DNA of 64,000 nt from Thalassotalea algicola (GTDB taxonomy: Bacteria; Pseudomonadota; Gammaproteobacteria; Enterobacterales; Alteromonadaceae): assembly GCF_012932965.1 (NCBI RefSeq), contig NZ_JABBXH010000005.1:149195-213194 (forward strand), in the 5' to 3' direction. Below are positions 49,069-60,042 of this stretch, piece after piece. The stretch's first letter is position 1, and each line of letters begins with the position of its first letter. Both the position numbers and the translations under genes were made by a program. Below the pieces are notes generated by a model, which had not been told where the DNA came from, searched no databases, and saw only the letters and a list, made by a program, of their open reading frames with translations.

Positions 49069-49888
49069 TTTGTTCCTCTTTATTCATATGAACTGAAACT
49101 TGTGGGTATGGAATGTCGATACCGGCGTCATCTAACGCTACTTTCATATTTTCTAACAAACTAAAGTATACTGGCCAATAGTCACCAGATTTTACCCAAG
49201 GGCGAACAACAATATTAACTGAACTATCAGCTAACTCACTCACGCCAATAGTAACGTCATGATCAGTCAATACACGTTCATCTTTAGCAACAACGTCAGC
49301 TAAGATTTTCTTTGCGTCAGCAAGATTAGCGTCGTAACTCACACCCATTACTATGTCTACACGACGAATTGGTTTAGTTGAGTAATTGGTAATTACGCCA
49401 CCAGTAATGTTACCGTTAGGAATAACAACTGCTTTATTATCACCCGTTTTCAACATTGTCGAAAAAATTTGAATTTCTTCAACTACGCCAGCAACACCAG
49501 CCACTTCGACAAAGTCGCCTGCTTTAAATGGTCTAAACAAAATAAGGAGTACGCCAGAGGCAAAGTTAGACAATGAGCCTTGTAAAGCCAAACCAACAGC
49601 TAAACCAGCAGCACCTAAAATGGCGACTAATGATGTAGTGTTAAAGCCAAGGTGAGATATGGCGACAATAACGGTTAACGCAAATGCAATACCATAAACT
49701 AAGCTTGCGACGAATGAAGTGACTGTCGAATCTACGCCATTGTGAAGCATTACTTTTGAGATTGTTTTACTGACTAGCCTAGATAACCACTTACCAACAA
49801 TGAAAATGATTATTGCGACAATAAATTTGATGCCAAATCCGATTAGCATTTCTTGATTATTATTAAAAAAATCAACTACTACATCCAT
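49058..49888 (-). CDS. mscS: Small-conductance mechanosensitive channel
   Basis: 276 aa. Three membrane helices in the first 125 residues; the pore helix LVAILGAAGLAVGLALQGSLSNFASGVLLILFRPF near 88-122 has the Gly/Ala packing of MscS, followed by a cytoplasmic beta domain (VVIPNGNITGGVITNYSTKPIRRV near 155). It opens under membrane tension to release solutes after hypo-osmotic shock. In E. coli mscS also follows fbaA; here a strong terminator stands between fba and mscS, so it likely uses its own promoter. Confidence 0.95.
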   Translation of the reverse strand: MDVVVDFFNNNQEMLIGFGIKFIVAIIIFIVGKWLSRLVSKTISKVMLHNGVDSTVTSFVASLVYGIAFALTVIVAISHLGFNTTSLVAILGAAGLAVGLALQGSLSNFASGVLLILFRPFKAGDFVEVAGVAGVVEEIQIFSTMLKTGDNKAVVIPNGNITGGVITNYSTKPIRRVDIVMGVSYDANLADAKKILADVVAKDERVLTDHDVTIGVSELADSSVNIVVRPWVKSGDYWPVYFSLLENMKVALDDAGIDIPYPQVSVHMNKEEQNEK

Positions 49889-49980
49889 TTTATTTCTCCC
49901 TAGTATTATTTTGTCGAATTATATAAAACAATTTAGTCGAAACCTATAATAAAACGTTTTATTTGTTAAAAAATAGTAAT

Positions 49981-50007
49981 AAAAAAGGGCCTAAAGGCCC
50001 TTTTTTT
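49981..50007. terminator. Terminator after fba
   Basis: A6 GGGCC / GGCCC T7 with loop TAAA, 17 bases past the stop of the minus-strand aldolase gene. On the minus strand the A6 complement supplies the T-run. Confidence 0.9.
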
Positions 50008-50023
50008 AATGATGACGAGGTTT

Positions 50024-51088
50024 TTACTTGATAAGTGCGTCTAACTCACCGTTATTGTAACGGTTAAACATATTATCTAAAGAGATAGGCTTAATTTTTC
50101 CAGCGTTACCAGCTGTACCGAAAGCTTCATATCGCGCGATGCAGATTTCGGTCATAGCTTCAGTTGTTTTCGCTAAGAATTTACGCGGGTCAAATTCGCT
50201 AGGGTTTTCAGCTAGGAAGCGACGTGTCGCGCCAGTTGATGCTAAACGTAAGTCAGTATCAATATTTACTTTACGAACACCGTGCTTAATACCTTCACAA
50301 ATTTGTTCAACAGGAACACCATAAGTCTCTGGGATTTCGCCACCGAATTCGTTAATTACTGCTAACCATTCTTGCGGTACAGACGAAGAACCATGCATAA
50401 CTAAATGTGTATTTGGAATACGTTCGTGAATTGCTTTAATTCGGTCAATAGCTAAAATGTCACCTGTTGGTGGGCGAGTAAATTTGTACGCACCATGTGA
50501 TGTACCACAGGCAATAGCTAATGCATCAACTTGTGTTTTTTGTACAAAGTCAGCTGCTTCTTCAGGGTCTGTTAACATTTGCTCCATGGTTAATTTGCCT
50601 TCAGCGCCAATACCGTCTTCTTCACCAGCTTCACCAGTTTCTAGTGAGCCTAAGCAGCCTAACTCACCTTCTACAGATACACCACAAGCGTGTGCCATTT
50701 CTACTGTACGGCGAGTAACATCGACATTGTATTCATAGCTCGACGGTGTTTTTCCATCTTCACCAAGAGAACCATCCATCATTACTGAAGAAAAGCCTAA
50801 TTGAATAGAGCGTTGACATACAGCAGGAGATGTACCGTGATCTTGATGCATAACCACAGGAATATGCGGAAATTCTTCAATAGCGGCTAAAATCAAATGA
50901 CGTAAAAATGGTGCACCTGCATATTTACGTGCGCCTGCAGAACCTTGTAAGATAACTGGGCTGTTTGTTTTATCAGCCGCAATCATAATGGCACGAACTT
51001 GCTCTAAGTTATTTACGTTAAAAGCGGGAATGCCATATCCATTTTCAGCTGCGTGATCAAGCATTTGACGCATGGAAATTAAAGCCAT
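50024..51088 (-). CDS. fba: Fructose-bisphosphate aldolase, class II
   Basis: 354 aa. Splits fructose 1,6-bisphosphate into glyceraldehyde 3-phosphate and dihydroxyacetone phosphate with zinc. [30 protein letters not shown] near residue 80 holds the zinc-binding His and active-site residues, [10 protein letters not shown] near 208 and [13 protein letters not shown] near 240 complete the site. The Calvin-type subclass is indicated by its length and [10 protein letters not shown]. Last gene of the tkt-epd-pgk-fba order, but 448 bases from pgk. Confidence 0.97.
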   Translation of the reverse strand: MALISMRQMLDHAAENGYGIPAFNVNNLEQVRAIMIAADKTNSPVILQGSAGARKYAGAPFLRHLILAAIEEFPHIPVVMHQDHGTSPAVCQRSIQLGFSSVMMDGSLGEDGKTPSSYEYNVDVTRRTVEMAHACGVSVEGELGCLGSLETGEAGEEDGIGAEGKLTMEQMLTDPEEAADFVQKTQVDALAIACGTSHGAYKFTRPPTGDILAIDRIKAIHERIPNTHLVMHGSSSVPQEWLAVINEFGGEIPETYGVPVEQICEGIKHGVRKVNIDTDLRLASTGATRRFLAENPSEFDPRKFLAKTTEAMTEICIARYEAFGTAGNAGKIKPISLDNMFNRYNNGELDALIK

Positions 51089-51536
51089 GTAATACTCCTA
51101 ATTTGTATTCTGTCATCATGAAACAAAAACTGTTGCTACTTTTAAAAGTTTTCAGTTAAAAGCGGCGCGATTGTAGCAGAATGATGCGTTAAAAATCACT
51201 AAAAAATATAGCCTTAACGTCAATAAAAACAATAGACAACGCTGTCATTCTTGTTATGTAAATCCATAACAACAAATATTAAGTAATTGAGTGAAATATG
51301 GATGTTTTGATTGAAAGTTTACAACATGCTCGGCAATAAAGTAACGTGTCGCCGTAGCTAATAAAAGGCCGGTATTTATATCGTGTTGTTAAAAAGAGGA
51401 AGGATTACTTTTTTATAAATGAGGGTTATGAATACGCATGCTAAATATTTTAGCATGCGATGAGGTATAGTTAGATGTTAGAAATTGAATAATTAAGAGC
51501 GCAGCATATTCTGTACTCTCTATTTTGCTTAATGAT
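51089..51536. other. Long spacer between pgk and fba with a palindrome
   Basis: 448 bases without a supported gene. It holds a 25-base near-perfect palindrome at 51435-51459 (listed separately) and, towards fba, AT-rich sequence that must contain the fba promoter and ribosome site (AGGAG at about 51094-51098). I see no conserved RNA. Confidence 0.5.
51435..51459. repeat. 11-bp arm palindrome downstream of pgk
   Basis: CGCATGCTAAA and TTTAGCATGCG around TAT, 78 bases past the pgk stop. Neither side has a T-run, so it is not a classical terminator; it may be an operator for the downstream fba gene or an mRNA-end stabilising hairpin. Confidence 0.6.
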
Positions 51537-52715
51537 TTAACCGTTAGCTCTTTCTTCTAAAATCGCAACTGCCGGTAGTTTCTTGCCTTCTAAAAACTCT
51601 AAAAAAGCGCCACCACCAGTTGATATGTACGATACTTTGTCTGCGATGTCGTACTTATCTACGGCTGCTAAGGTATCACCACCACCTGCGATAGAGAATG
51701 CAGAGCTTTCGGCAATTGCTTTTGCTATCGCTTCAGTGCCTGAGCCAAATTGGTCAAATTCAAATACACCAACAGGGCCATTCCAAACGATAGTTCCTGC
51801 GTTTTTAAGCACATTTGCAAGTGCTTTTGCTGATTCTGGGCCAATATCGAAAATCATATCGCCATCAGCTACTTCATTTACTGGTTTTAATGTCGCTTTA
51901 GCCGTTTCAGAAAATTCGGTACCAACAACAACGTCAGAAGGTACTGGGATGTCACCGTCATTAGCTTTTGCTGCTGACGTTAAACGGTTAGCTTCATCAA
52001 TTAAATCTGCTTCGTAAAGTGATTTGCCAACATTATGGCCTGCTGCAGCAATAAAGGTATTTGCTATACCTCCACCGACAACGAGCTGATCAACAACTTT
52101 TGAAAGAGAGTCAAGTACCGTCAGCTTAGTTGAAACTTTAGAACCACCAACAATTGCTACTAACGGGCGAGCAGGGTTGTCGAGTGCTTTTCCTAGTGCA
52201 TCTAATTCGCCAGCAAGTAATGGGCCGGCACAAGCGATAGGTGCAAATTTCGCTACGCCATGAGTACTTGCTTGTGCTCGGTGAGCTGTGCCAAATGCGT
52301 CCATTACGTAGATATCACATAACGCTGCTAACTTTTGAGAAAGCGCTTCGTCGTTTTTCTTTTCACCCTCGTTAAAACGGATATTTTCAAATATTACAAG
52401 CTCGCCTGTTCCTACTTCTACACCGTCTAAGTAATCTTTTACCAAACGAACAGGGTAGTTAAGTGCCGCAGCTAAGTAGTCGACAACTGGTTGTAGTGAA
52501 AACTCTGCATTAAACTCTCCTTCTGTTGGTCTGCCTAAATGTGACATCACCATTACTTTTGCTCCTGACTCTAAAGCAAGCTTTAGTGTAGGCAAAGCTG
52601 CACGAAGGCGGGCATCTGATGTGATCTTGCCATCCTTTACTGGAACATTTAAATCTTCTCTAATTAAAACTCGTTGGTCTTGAAGTGATAGATCACTCAT
52701 TTTGATGACTGACAT
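51537..52715 (-). CDS. pgk: Phosphoglycerate kinase
   Basis: 392 aa. Transfers phosphate from 1,3-bisphosphoglycerate to ADP in glycolysis. Motifs: [17 protein letters not shown] near residue 14, [15 protein letters not shown] near 53, [19 protein letters not shown] near 187, [17 protein letters not shown] near 317 and [15 protein letters not shown] near 348 for nucleotide. It begins 13 bases after epd, so the two are one transcription unit. Confidence 0.98.
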   Translation of the reverse strand: MSVIKMSDLSLQDQRVLIREDLNVPVKDGKITSDARLRAALPTLKLALESGAKVMVMSHLGRPTEGEFNAEFSLQPVVDYLAAALNYPVRLVKDYLDGVEVGTGELVIFENIRFNEGEKKNDEALSQKLAALCDIYVMDAFGTAHRAQASTHGVAKFAPIACAGPLLAGELDALGKALDNPARPLVAIVGGSKVSTKLTVLDSLSKVVDQLVVGGGIANTFIAAAGHNVGKSLYEADLIDEANRLTSAAKANDGDIPVPSDVVVGTEFSETAKATLKPVNEVADGDMIFDIGPESAKALANVLKNAGTIVWNGPVGVFEFDQFGSGTEAIAKAIAESSAFSIAGGGDTLAAVDKYDIADKVSYISTGGGAFLEFLEGKKLPAVAILEERANG

Positions 52716-52728
52716 TTGTGACTCCGAA

Positions 52729-53748
52729 CTATTTATTTATAAATTTGGCCATTTCACTGGCGGTATCTAACATACGGTTTGCAAAACCCCATTCGTTATC
52801 ACACCAAATCAGCATCTTTACTAATCGTTTGTGACTGACTCGTGTTTGATTACCATCAACAATACAGGAGTGGGGGTCGTGGTTAAAATCAACTGACACT
52901 AATGGCTCTTCGGTATAGCCGAGTATGCCGGCTAGGCCATTATCTTTAGCTTTTATAATTGCTTGATTAATATCGTTAATGGTTACATCGCTATTTACCG
53001 TTACACTTAAATCCATAGCTGTTACGTTAATAGTAGGCACTCTAACTGCAATTGCTTCAAATCGACCAGTTAAATTGGGGAGAATTCTTTCTATTCCAAC
53101 GGCTAATTTGGTATCAACAGGAATAATAGACTGGCTTGCTGCGCGGGTTCTTCTTAAATCGTCATGATAGGCATCAATGACTTGCTGATCATGCATGGAA
53201 GAATGAATTGTGGTAATGGTGCCACTTTCTATGCCAAATGCATCGTCAATTACTTTGATTACAGGTACAACACAATTGGTGGTACACGAGCCATTAGATA
53301 TAACGTTATCTTCGTCGCTGAGCCCATCGTGATTAATGCCATAGATGATTGTTGAGTCAACATCCTGAGACGCAGGATGAGAATACAATACCTTTTGAGC
53401 ACCTTGAGCAATATGAACTAGCCCTTCGGCTTTTGAAGAATACTTGCCTGTACAATCAAGTACGATATCGACATCTTGTGCCTGCCACGGTAGTCTATTT
53501 AACGAAGTTTGATGGCTTAATGCTATTTCATGGCCAGCTACGAATAAACTATCGTCTTCATGGCTAACTGCAAAGGAAAAACGCCCGTGCGTAGTGTCAT
53601 ACTTAAGTAAATGCGCAATTCCTTTAGCGTCAGCGGGTTCATTAATAGCTACTAAGCTGAAATCGTCGTATCGAGCATTTTCAAAGTATGCTCGAGCGAC
53701 ACTTCGACCTATTCGGCCAAAACCATTAATCGCAATATTTACTGTCAT
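52729..53748 (-). CDS. epd: Erythrose-4-phosphate dehydrogenase
   Basis: 339 aa, GapA-like. Oxidises erythrose 4-phosphate to 4-phosphoerythronate for pyridoxal phosphate synthesis. NAD motif NGFGRIGRS near residue 7, catalytic Cys in SNGSCTTNC near 153, His in [25 protein letters not shown] near 180-205. That last stretch and the position before pgk favour Epd over GapA. Confidence 0.92.
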   Translation of the reverse strand: MTVNIAINGFGRIGRSVARAYFENARYDDFSLVAINEPADAKGIAHLLKYDTTHGRFSFAVSHEDDSLFVAGHEIALSHQTSLNRLPWQAQDVDIVLDCTGKYSSKAEGLVHIAQGAQKVLYSHPASQDVDSTIIYGINHDGLSDEDNVISNGSCTTNCVVPVIKVIDDAFGIESGTITTIHSSMHDQQVIDAYHDDLRRTRAASQSIIPVDTKLAVGIERILPNLTGRFEAIAVRVPTINVTAMDLSVTVNSDVTINDINQAIIKAKDNGLAGILGYTEEPLVSVDFNHDPHSCIVDGNQTRVSHKRLVKMLIWCDNEWGFANRMLDTASEMAKFINK

Positions 53749-53767
53749 AATCTCTTTCTAAAATAAA

Positions 53768-53787
53768 AGGCGCCTAATTTGGCGCCT
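53768..53787. repeat. GC-rich hairpin between tkt and epd
   Basis: AGGCGCC and GGCGCCT with a 6-base loop, 20 bases past the tkt stop. The minus-strand T-run after it is short and interrupted (TTTTATTT), so it may attenuate or stabilise mRNA instead of fully ending it. Confidence 0.6.
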
Positions 53788-53807
53788 AGATATTCGTTGA
53801 TTGTAAA

Positions 53808-55790
53808 TTACAGGCTATTAACTGTATTTACAACGTTTTCAACAGTGAAGCCAAAGTGCTTCATTAAGTCACCGCCTGGCGCAGACTCACCGAAAGTCGT
53901 CATGCCGACAACCTTGCCATTAAAGCCAACGTACTTGTACCAGAAGTCAGTATGTGCTGCTTCAATCGCAACACGTTTAGTTACCGACGAAGGTAGTACT
54001 GACGCTTTGTAATTTGCATCTTGTCCATCAAATATATTGGTTGATGGCATAGAAACAACACGTACGTTGTCACCTAACTGATCTGCCGCAGCAAGTGCTA
54101 ATGACACTTCTGAGCCGGTTGCAATCAAGATAACTTCAGGTGTACCAACACTATCACGTAAAATGTAACCACCTTTTGCAATGTTTGCTATTTGCTCATC
54201 TGAGCGAGTTTGATGCGGTAAACCTTGGCGAGAAAATACCAATGATGTCGGTGCATTTTGACGCTCAATAGCATTTTTCCATGCAACTGCAGATTCTACT
54301 GAGTCTGCCGGGCGCCATGTCACCATATTTGGTGTAGTACGTAAGTTAGTTAATTGCTCGATTGGCTGATGCGTAGGACCATCTTCACCTTGACCGATTG
54401 AATCATGCGTGTAAACAAAGATGTTTTGAATACCCATAAGCGCCGACATACGAACTGCGTTACGCGCATATTCCATAAACATCATGAACGTTGCGCCGTA
54501 GTTAATAAAACCACCGTGTAATGAGATACCGTTCATAATGCCAGACATACCAAATTCACGTACACCGTAGAAAATATAGTTACCGGCAGCGTCGTCTTGA
54601 ATACCTTTTGAACCAGACCATAAAGTAAGGTTAGAACCTGCTAAGTCAGCAGAGCCACCTAAAAGTTCAGGTAATACTTTACCGAAAGCTTCAATTGCAT
54701 TTTGTGATGCTTTACGTGAAGCAATGCTTTCGCCTTTATCAGCACATTCTTGAATGAATGCATCTGCTTTTGATGCGAAATCAGCAGGTAATTCGCCTTT
54801 TATCACACGGCGTTCATATTCAGCGGCTAATTCTGGATGAGCAGCTTGATATGCCGAGAATTTATCATTCCAAGATGATTGAGAAGCCGTGCCTTTGTCA
54901 GATTGATTCCAATCCGCGGCAATGTCAGCTGGAATTTCAAATGGCGCGTGTGGCCAGTTTAAAAATTCACGAGCCGCAGCAATTTCTTCTTCACCTAATG
55001 GAGCACCGTGGCAGTCATGAGAGCCTGACTTATTCGGTGAACCAAAACCGATAATGGTTTTACAACAGATCATGCTAGGCTTGTCAGTTACTGACTTGGC
55101 TTCTTCTATAGCAGCGTTGATTGCTTCAGGGTTATGACCGTCAACATCAGCAATTACGTGCCAGCCATATGAAGCAAAACGAGCAGGAGTATCGTCAGAG
55201 AACCAGCCTTCAACTTCACCATCGATTGAAATGCCATTGTCATCCCAAAATGCGACTAGCTTACCTAGACCTAAAGTGCCCGCTAATGAACAAGCTTCAT
55301 GCGAGATACCTTCCATTAAACAACCGTCGCCTAAGAAGCAGTAGGTGAAGTGATCGACAATATCGTGGCCGTCACGGTTAAACTGAGCTGCTAATGTTTT
55401 TTCAGCAATCGCCATACCTACAGCGTTTGAGATACCTGCACCAAGTGGTCCTGTTGTCGTTTCAACACCCGGCGTATAACCATATTCGGGATGACCCGGC
55501 GTTTTAGAGTGTAGCTGACGGAAGTTTTCAAGTTCTGACATCGGTAAGTCATAACCTGATAAATGAAGGAGTGAATAAATCAACATTGAACCGTGACCAT
55601 TTGACAAAATAAAGCGGTCACGATCTGCCCAGTTTGGATCAGTAGGGTTATGCTTTAAATGATCGCGCCATAATACTTCTGCGATATCTGCCATACCCAT
55701 AGGTGCACCTGGGTGACCTGATTTTGCTTTTTGTACTGCGTCCATGCTTAAAGCACGGATAGCATTTGCCAATTGTTGACGCGACGGCAT
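53808..55790 (-). CDS. tkt: Transketolase
   Basis: 660 aa from the ATG at 55790, which follows AGGAG; an earlier in-frame start adds 24 unlikely residues. Moves two-carbon units between sugar phosphates using thiamine diphosphate. Signs: [18 protein letters not shown] near residue 25, [15 protein letters not shown] near 115, [15 protein letters not shown] near 152 with [11 protein letters not shown] (ThDP/metal binding), and [15 protein letters not shown] near 462. First gene of the tkt-epd-pgk-fba block. Confidence 0.97.
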   Translation of the reverse strand: MPSRQQLANAIRALSMDAVQKAKSGHPGAPMGMADIAEVLWRDHLKHNPTDPNWADRDRFILSNGHGSMLIYSLLHLSGYDLPMSELENFRQLHSKTPGHPEYGYTPGVETTTGPLGAGISNAVGMAIAEKTLAAQFNRDGHDIVDHFTYCFLGDGCLMEGISHEACSLAGTLGLGKLVAFWDDNGISIDGEVEGWFSDDTPARFASYGWHVIADVDGHNPEAINAAIEEAKSVTDKPSMICCKTIIGFGSPNKSGSHDCHGAPLGEEEIAAAREFLNWPHAPFEIPADIAADWNQSDKGTASQSSWNDKFSAYQAAHPELAAEYERRVIKGELPADFASKADAFIQECADKGESIASRKASQNAIEAFGKVLPELLGGSADLAGSNLTLWSGSKGIQDDAAGNYIFYGVREFGMSGIMNGISLHGGFINYGATFMMFMEYARNAVRMSALMGIQNIFVYTHDSIGQGEDGPTHQPIEQLTNLRTTPNMVTWRPADSVESAVAWKNAIERQNAPTSLVFSRQGLPHQTRSDEQIANIAKGGYILRDSVGTPEVILIATGSEVSLALAAADQLGDNVRVVSMPSTNIFDGQDANYKASVLPSSVTKRVAIEAAHTDFWYKYVGFNGKVVGMTTFGESAPGGDLMKHFGFTVENVVNTVNSL

Positions 55791-56079
55791 AACTGCTCCT
55801 AGTAATTCTGAATATTTTGTCGATGGATAAGAGTGGCCGTTATTCTCGCTCAGCGGCCGCATTACTGCAAATGAATTTGTGGTATTTAAGGTAATTTTTC
55901 AATAATAAATACAAACTGAAATACAACGCTTTAAATTTGTTGTTTTCAATGTAGTACAACCAATTAAATTTCACGCCTTAGAAATAGAAAACTCTTCACT
56001 TATGTTTAACTTTTGTGGAACAATCAGGGATACATAAAATAATGTTAATTAAAATAAAAAACGCTAAGGAAGGGTAATA

Positions 56080-58782
56080 ATGATAAAAGCAACCGACATG
56101 TTTACTTCGCTTGTGTCGTTTGTCATTGTCATCACTGTCGTCAACTTTAGTTTGTCTCCTTTTTCTTTGCTCAATTTCTTTGGTGCTATAGCCGGCGCAT
56201 CCTCCGCGTTAGTAGTGTTAAAAGGCCCGCGAATGTTGTTAAGCATATTGCTTAATTTACTCGGTATTCACCTTGTTGCTGCTTACTACTTTAATGTAGT
56301 TTTTAATGCAGAGTATGTGGCGATTGGCTTATTGGCCATTATGCTACAAAGCGTATGGACTGCACAGTTGACTTCGGATGAAATGAAAGATGTTGGGTGG
56401 TTATCTAGCCGAGAAAAACTGTCACGATTTTTAATTAAACTTGGACCTTTATCAGGCTTAGTTTCTGCGTCTGCAGTGATTATTTTAATCTTGATTAGTA
56501 ATCAAAAAGTTGGTGTTGGCTATTTATATACATTTGTTCTTAACTGGTCGTTAAGTCAACTGGTTGCTATTTTTCTATTGCCCACTTTACTTTTTATTGG
56601 TGATATACCAAAGGTTTCTCGCAATAAACGTGCACAGGTCGTTATTGCATCTGTACTAGCCGCTATTGCGTTAAGCATTCTTTTTAGAGTGTCGCAAAAT
56701 GATTACCAGCATAAAAGAATTGATGATTTTAGTTTGGCGGTAAATCAGCTAACCAATGAAATTGATGATGAAATTAGTGGCATTTCTCAAAGTATTAATG
56801 CGCTGCATGCATATTTCGATGCTAGTGAATACGTCAGTCGAGCTGAATTTGAGCAGTTTGCGAGCCAAATCTATCCAGAACATTCAAGTGTTATTGCATT
56901 TGCATGGGTGCCAGTTATTCAAAAAAATCAAAAAGTGTCATTTGAAGATTGGGCAAGAATTGATAATAGTGAGAGTTTTAATATCAAGCAACTAGGCGTC
57001 GGTCCTTATACTCCCTCCAAAGAGGAACAAATTTCATTTCATGCCCCTATTTATTATGCGTATCCAACCATTGAGAACCAACAAGCAATAGGTCTAGATT
57101 TGGTTACCGATCGAGCACGTTACATGGCTATGTTTAATGCTGCAAAGAAAAATCAAACAGTGAGTTCACCACCTATCCCTTTGATTGATCAAGCAGTGAC
57201 AAGCCCTGGTATGGTGATCTTTACTCCTATTTTTAATGCAAGTTCATTAAACCCATTTGGTGGTATTGCGCTTGGCGGCAATGACAATCTTGATGGCTTT
57301 GTTATTGCCGTAATACAGCTCAAAGAAGTGATTGATGAACTTATAAAAAGCCCAGTAGCAAATAAGGTCACTATAAATGTGCAAGACGTTACTAACCCAG
57401 AGCCTTTTTATCTCTATGGCGTGCCAGCACCAACTGGCGAACATTTAATTCATACCATTGAACGGTTTGAATTTAGTCGATTTTGGCGAATTACAATTTC
57501 TGAGCGAACGTCTTGGGTAGCCCAGCCAAGAAATTGGCTGAACTGGGGAGTGCTTATTGGCTGTACTTTAGGTGGTATTTTATACCAATTGCTTATTCTG
57601 CTAATGACAGCGTATTCATCAGAGCTCAATCAAAAAGTGTCGGATAAGACGAAAGAATTAATTTTGCAAAAAGAAGACTCTGAAAAGCAAAATAAAGCTA
57701 AAAGTCAATTTTTAATTAATTTAAGTAATGAGTTAAAAACACCGATAAGCGCGTTAAGTGGTCTGTTGATACAGTTAAATGAAAGCGCTAAGAATGACAA
57801 ATACAGCGGCTTAATTGAGAAAATTAATAGCGTATCTTCAAATTTAAAACAATCGATAGATACATTATCCGATTTATCAGAGATAGAGTCGGGTAAGTTG
57901 GAATTCCAACAACATGGTTTTGATTTTCATCTATTTTTGCAACAACTAGAAACTATGTTAAATGTAAGTACTGACTTACTTTTAGTTAACGTTCGTTTTC
58001 AATTTGATGAAAGCGTTCCTCATTATGTTACAGGCGATAAACTTCGTATTCAGCAACTTATCGTGGCGCTAGTGCACAATGGTGCGTTAATTTTTAATAA
58101 TAATAAATTATCGCTTACAGTAAATGCGCATCGCCACCAAAGGGGAACCGTAACTATTTTTCTTGTTATTACTCCTGATAAAGAAGAGCTGGATGCTAAA
58201 ACAATTCCAAACATGGTAGTAGAGCAAGAATTCGATAACTTAACGACTTCAATGACAATGGCTAAAGAAATCTGTCAGCGTTTAGGTGGAGCGATTAATT
58301 TAGCGCCGATAGCCGAAACGGGAGATTATATGTTGAGTGCATCGTTTAAGTTAAAACTTGATGATAGTGCTCAGCAGTTAACTTATCCGTTAGATAATAG
58401 TTTAGTAGAATTATCAGATAAACATGTGGTGATAATTAGTGATGATGAAACGTCAAATGACATTATTTCCCGTTATTTTAGTAAGTTTGGCTGTGAACTG
58501 TATGTTTATGAAGTGATCAATGAAAAAGTACTAAATGAGATTACTTTGCACCAATGTGATTTGATTTTTATTGCATGTTTTTCGGCAAATGAAAACGGTT
58601 TTTGGCTAATTGATAAGATCAAAAGCATAAATGAAATAAGTCAGGTCCCTATTGTTGGTGTGGCGCCACAGTTTATGTCTGCAGAGCAATTAAATATAAT
58701 CCAGTCTGGTTTAGATTTTTATATTAGTAAGCCAATTAAGCTTTCAGCGTTGACACAAATCGTTCACCAATATTTATCATAG
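56080..58782 (+). CDS. MASE1/CHASE hybrid histidine kinase-like protein lacking phosphorylation sites
   Basis: 900 aa; AAGGAAGGG precedes the ATG. Residues 1 to about 205 are a multi-helix membrane domain (MASE1-like); about 215-470 a CHASE sensor (SRAEFEQFASQIYPEHSSVIAFAWVPVI); a membrane helix near 490-512; a coiled-coil; a HisKA-like dimerisation helix at about 540-605 where the usual SHELRTP reads SNELKTP (Asn550 in place of His); a short ATPase-like region with an N-box trace (LRIQQLIVALVHNGALIF) but no DxGxGI motif; and a receiver-like end (about 780-900) where the phospho-Asp position is Ala832 (DLIFIACFSANENG), while DD and the Lys (SKPIKL) are kept. It is expected to signal, if at all, without phosphorylation. 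Divergent from tkt. Confidence 0.85.
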   Translation: MIKATDMFTSLVSFVIVITVVNFSLSPFSLLNFFGAIAGASSALVVLKGPRMLLSILLNLLGIHLVAAYYFNVVFNAEYVAIGLLAIMLQSVWTAQLTSDEMKDVGWLSSREKLSRFLIKLGPLSGLVSASAVIILILISNQKVGVGYLYTFVLNWSLSQLVAIFLLPTLLFIGDIPKVSRNKRAQVVIASVLAAIALSILFRVSQNDYQHKRIDDFSLAVNQLTNEIDDEISGISQSINALHAYFDASEYVSRAEFEQFASQIYPEHSSVIAFAWVPVIQKNQKVSFEDWARIDNSESFNIKQLGVGPYTPSKEEQISFHAPIYYAYPTIENQQAIGLDLVTDRARYMAMFNAAKKNQTVSSPPIPLIDQAVTSPGMVIFTPIFNASSLNPFGGIALGGNDNLDGFVIAVIQLKEVIDELIKSPVANKVTINVQDVTNPEPFYLYGVPAPTGEHLIHTIERFEFSRFWRITISERTSWVAQPRNWLNWGVLIGCTLGGILYQLLILLMTAYSSELNQKVSDKTKELILQKEDSEKQNKAKSQFLINLSNELKTPISALSGLLIQLNESAKNDKYSGLIEKINSVSSNLKQSIDTLSDLSEIESGKLEFQQHGFDFHLFLQQLETMLNVSTDLLLVNVRFQFDESVPHYVTGDKLRIQQLIVALVHNGALIFNNNKLSLTVNAHRHQRGTVTIFLVITPDKEELDAKTIPNMVVEQEFDNLTTSMTMAKEICQRLGGAINLAPIAETGDYMLSASFKLKLDDSAQQLTYPLDNSLVELSDKHVVIISDDETSNDIISRYFSKFGCELYVYEVINEKVLNEITLHQCDLIFIACFSANENGFWLIDKIKSINEISQVPIVGVAPQFMSAEQLNIIQSGLDFYISKPIKLSALTQIVHQYLS

Positions 58783-58790
58783 AGAATTAA

Positions 58791-59717
58791 ATGTCTATAG
58801 CATTAATGATCACTGATCGAGACTTGTCCTCATTATCAAAAGCGTTATCAGATAAACTGCCTGATGTGGCTATTAAGCAATGGCCAGATTGCTGTTTAGA
58901 TAAGAATGTCGAGTTTGCTGTAGCTTGGCGCCACCCTATGTCAATGTGGCAGCAATTTCCAAATTTGAAAGTTGTTTCTTCGCTTGGTGCAGGAGTAGAC
59001 GGTTTGATAACTGATCAAAGTAGACCTGAACATATTCAGCTTACTCGGATAGTAGACAATAATTTATCAATACAAATGTCAGAGTTCGTGTTAACTGCAA
59101 TATTAATGCATAAATGCCGTATAAATGAATTTCAACAAGCAAGTACCAAGAGAGAGTGGGTTTTTCATCCTAGATTAAAACACGATACTGTTACTATTTT
59201 AGGAGCTGGTGAGATAGGAATGGCCGTGGCTGAAAGGTTAAATGCAAATGGTTTTTCAGTATCAACTTGGAGTCAGACAAAAAAATCAGCTCCATATATT
59301 GCACAGAGTTTTACAGGTGATAAAGAACTTCATAAAAGTGTAGAAAATGCAGCTTTTGTAGTGTCTATTCTTCCCGCGACAAAGGACACTGACAATATAG
59401 TAAATAAGCGGTTGTTATCGAGCATGCCAAAACATGCTTATTTTATCAATGTTGGCCGTGGTAATGCGGTTGATGAAAAAGCACTATTACATGCGCTAGA
59501 TAAAGAATTTGTTTCAGGTGCTTTGTTGGATGTATTTAAAGACGAACCATTACCTGAAACCCATGCTTTTTGGCAATGTAAGAAGCTGCAAATAACCCCT
59601 CATATTTCTGCCATTACAGAAGAGTCTGCTATTGTTGAACAAATAGTAGATAATTATTTAAGGTTTAAGCAGAAAAAGCCGCTAAAAAACCGAGTTAATG
59701 TTGAAAATGGCTACTAA
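58791..59717 (+). CDS. D-2-hydroxyacid dehydrogenase (GhrA-like)
   Basis: 308 aa. Reduces glyoxylate/hydroxypyruvate-type 2-oxoacids with NAD(P)H. Nucleotide loop TILGAGEIGMAVAERL near residue 137, catalytic Arg in INVGRGNAVDE near 223, Glu in DVFKDEPLPETHAFW near 250 and His in ITPHISAITEES near 268. The PETHAFW stretch is typical of GhrA. It starts 8 bases after the kinase-like gene, so both may share a transcript. Confidence 0.9.
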   Translation: MSIALMITDRDLSSLSKALSDKLPDVAIKQWPDCCLDKNVEFAVAWRHPMSMWQQFPNLKVVSSLGAGVDGLITDQSRPEHIQLTRIVDNNLSIQMSEFVLTAILMHKCRINEFQQASTKREWVFHPRLKHDTVTILGAGEIGMAVAERLNANGFSVSTWSQTKKSAPYIAQSFTGDKELHKSVENAAFVVSILPATKDTDNIVNKRLLSSMPKHAYFINVGRGNAVDEKALLHALDKEFVSGALLDVFKDEPLPETHAFWQCKKLQITPHISAITEESAIVEQIVDNYLRFKQKKPLKNRVNVENGY

Positions 59718-59836
59718 ATGCTAAAAAATCCACTTATTTACAATAAACGATTGAAAAATCGATTCTAATCATATAGATTTTTTAACGTTGTTAAGTAATA
59801 ACAAAAATAAAACAACTTTAGAAAGTAGGTTTGCGT

Positions 59837-59971
59837 ATGAATAGACCAGCTTCGAAAGGATTTAAACTTACTACTGTAATATTTGCTGTTTTGTTTTTAG
59901 CAGTATCAGCAGTATTAAGTAATACATCGGTTGCAGATGATACGGAAGTCATATTAGAGCAGTCAGAATAA
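59837..59971 (+). CDS. 44-residue membrane or secreted peptide
   Basis: The peptide begins MNRPASKGFKLTT, continues with a hydrophobic segment (VIFAVLFLAVSAVL, about 14-27) and a short acidic tail with DDTEVILEQSE. An A-rich ribosome site (GAAAG at about 59820) is distant. The strong terminator 14 bases after the stop supports a discrete small gene. A cleavable signal ending near SVA would release an acidic 12-mer; otherwise it is a small single-pass protein. Family unknown. Confidence 0.5.
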   Translation: MNRPASKGFKLTTVIFAVLFLAVSAVLSNTSVADDTEVILEQSE

Positions 59972-59984
59972 GTAGTCGATTGTG

Positions 59985-60022
59985 AAACAAATAAGCCCCT
60001 ATTATAGGGGCTTATTTGTTTT
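59985..60022. terminator. Long terminator hairpin
   Basis: About 17-bp perfect stem (AAACAAATAAGCCCCTA and its complement) around loop TTA, ending in TTTT. The symmetric flanks allow it to end the 44-residue gene (plus) and the YgjV-like gene (minus). Confidence 0.9.
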
Positions 60023-60042
60023 AGCGAGCATCAATATTGCAA

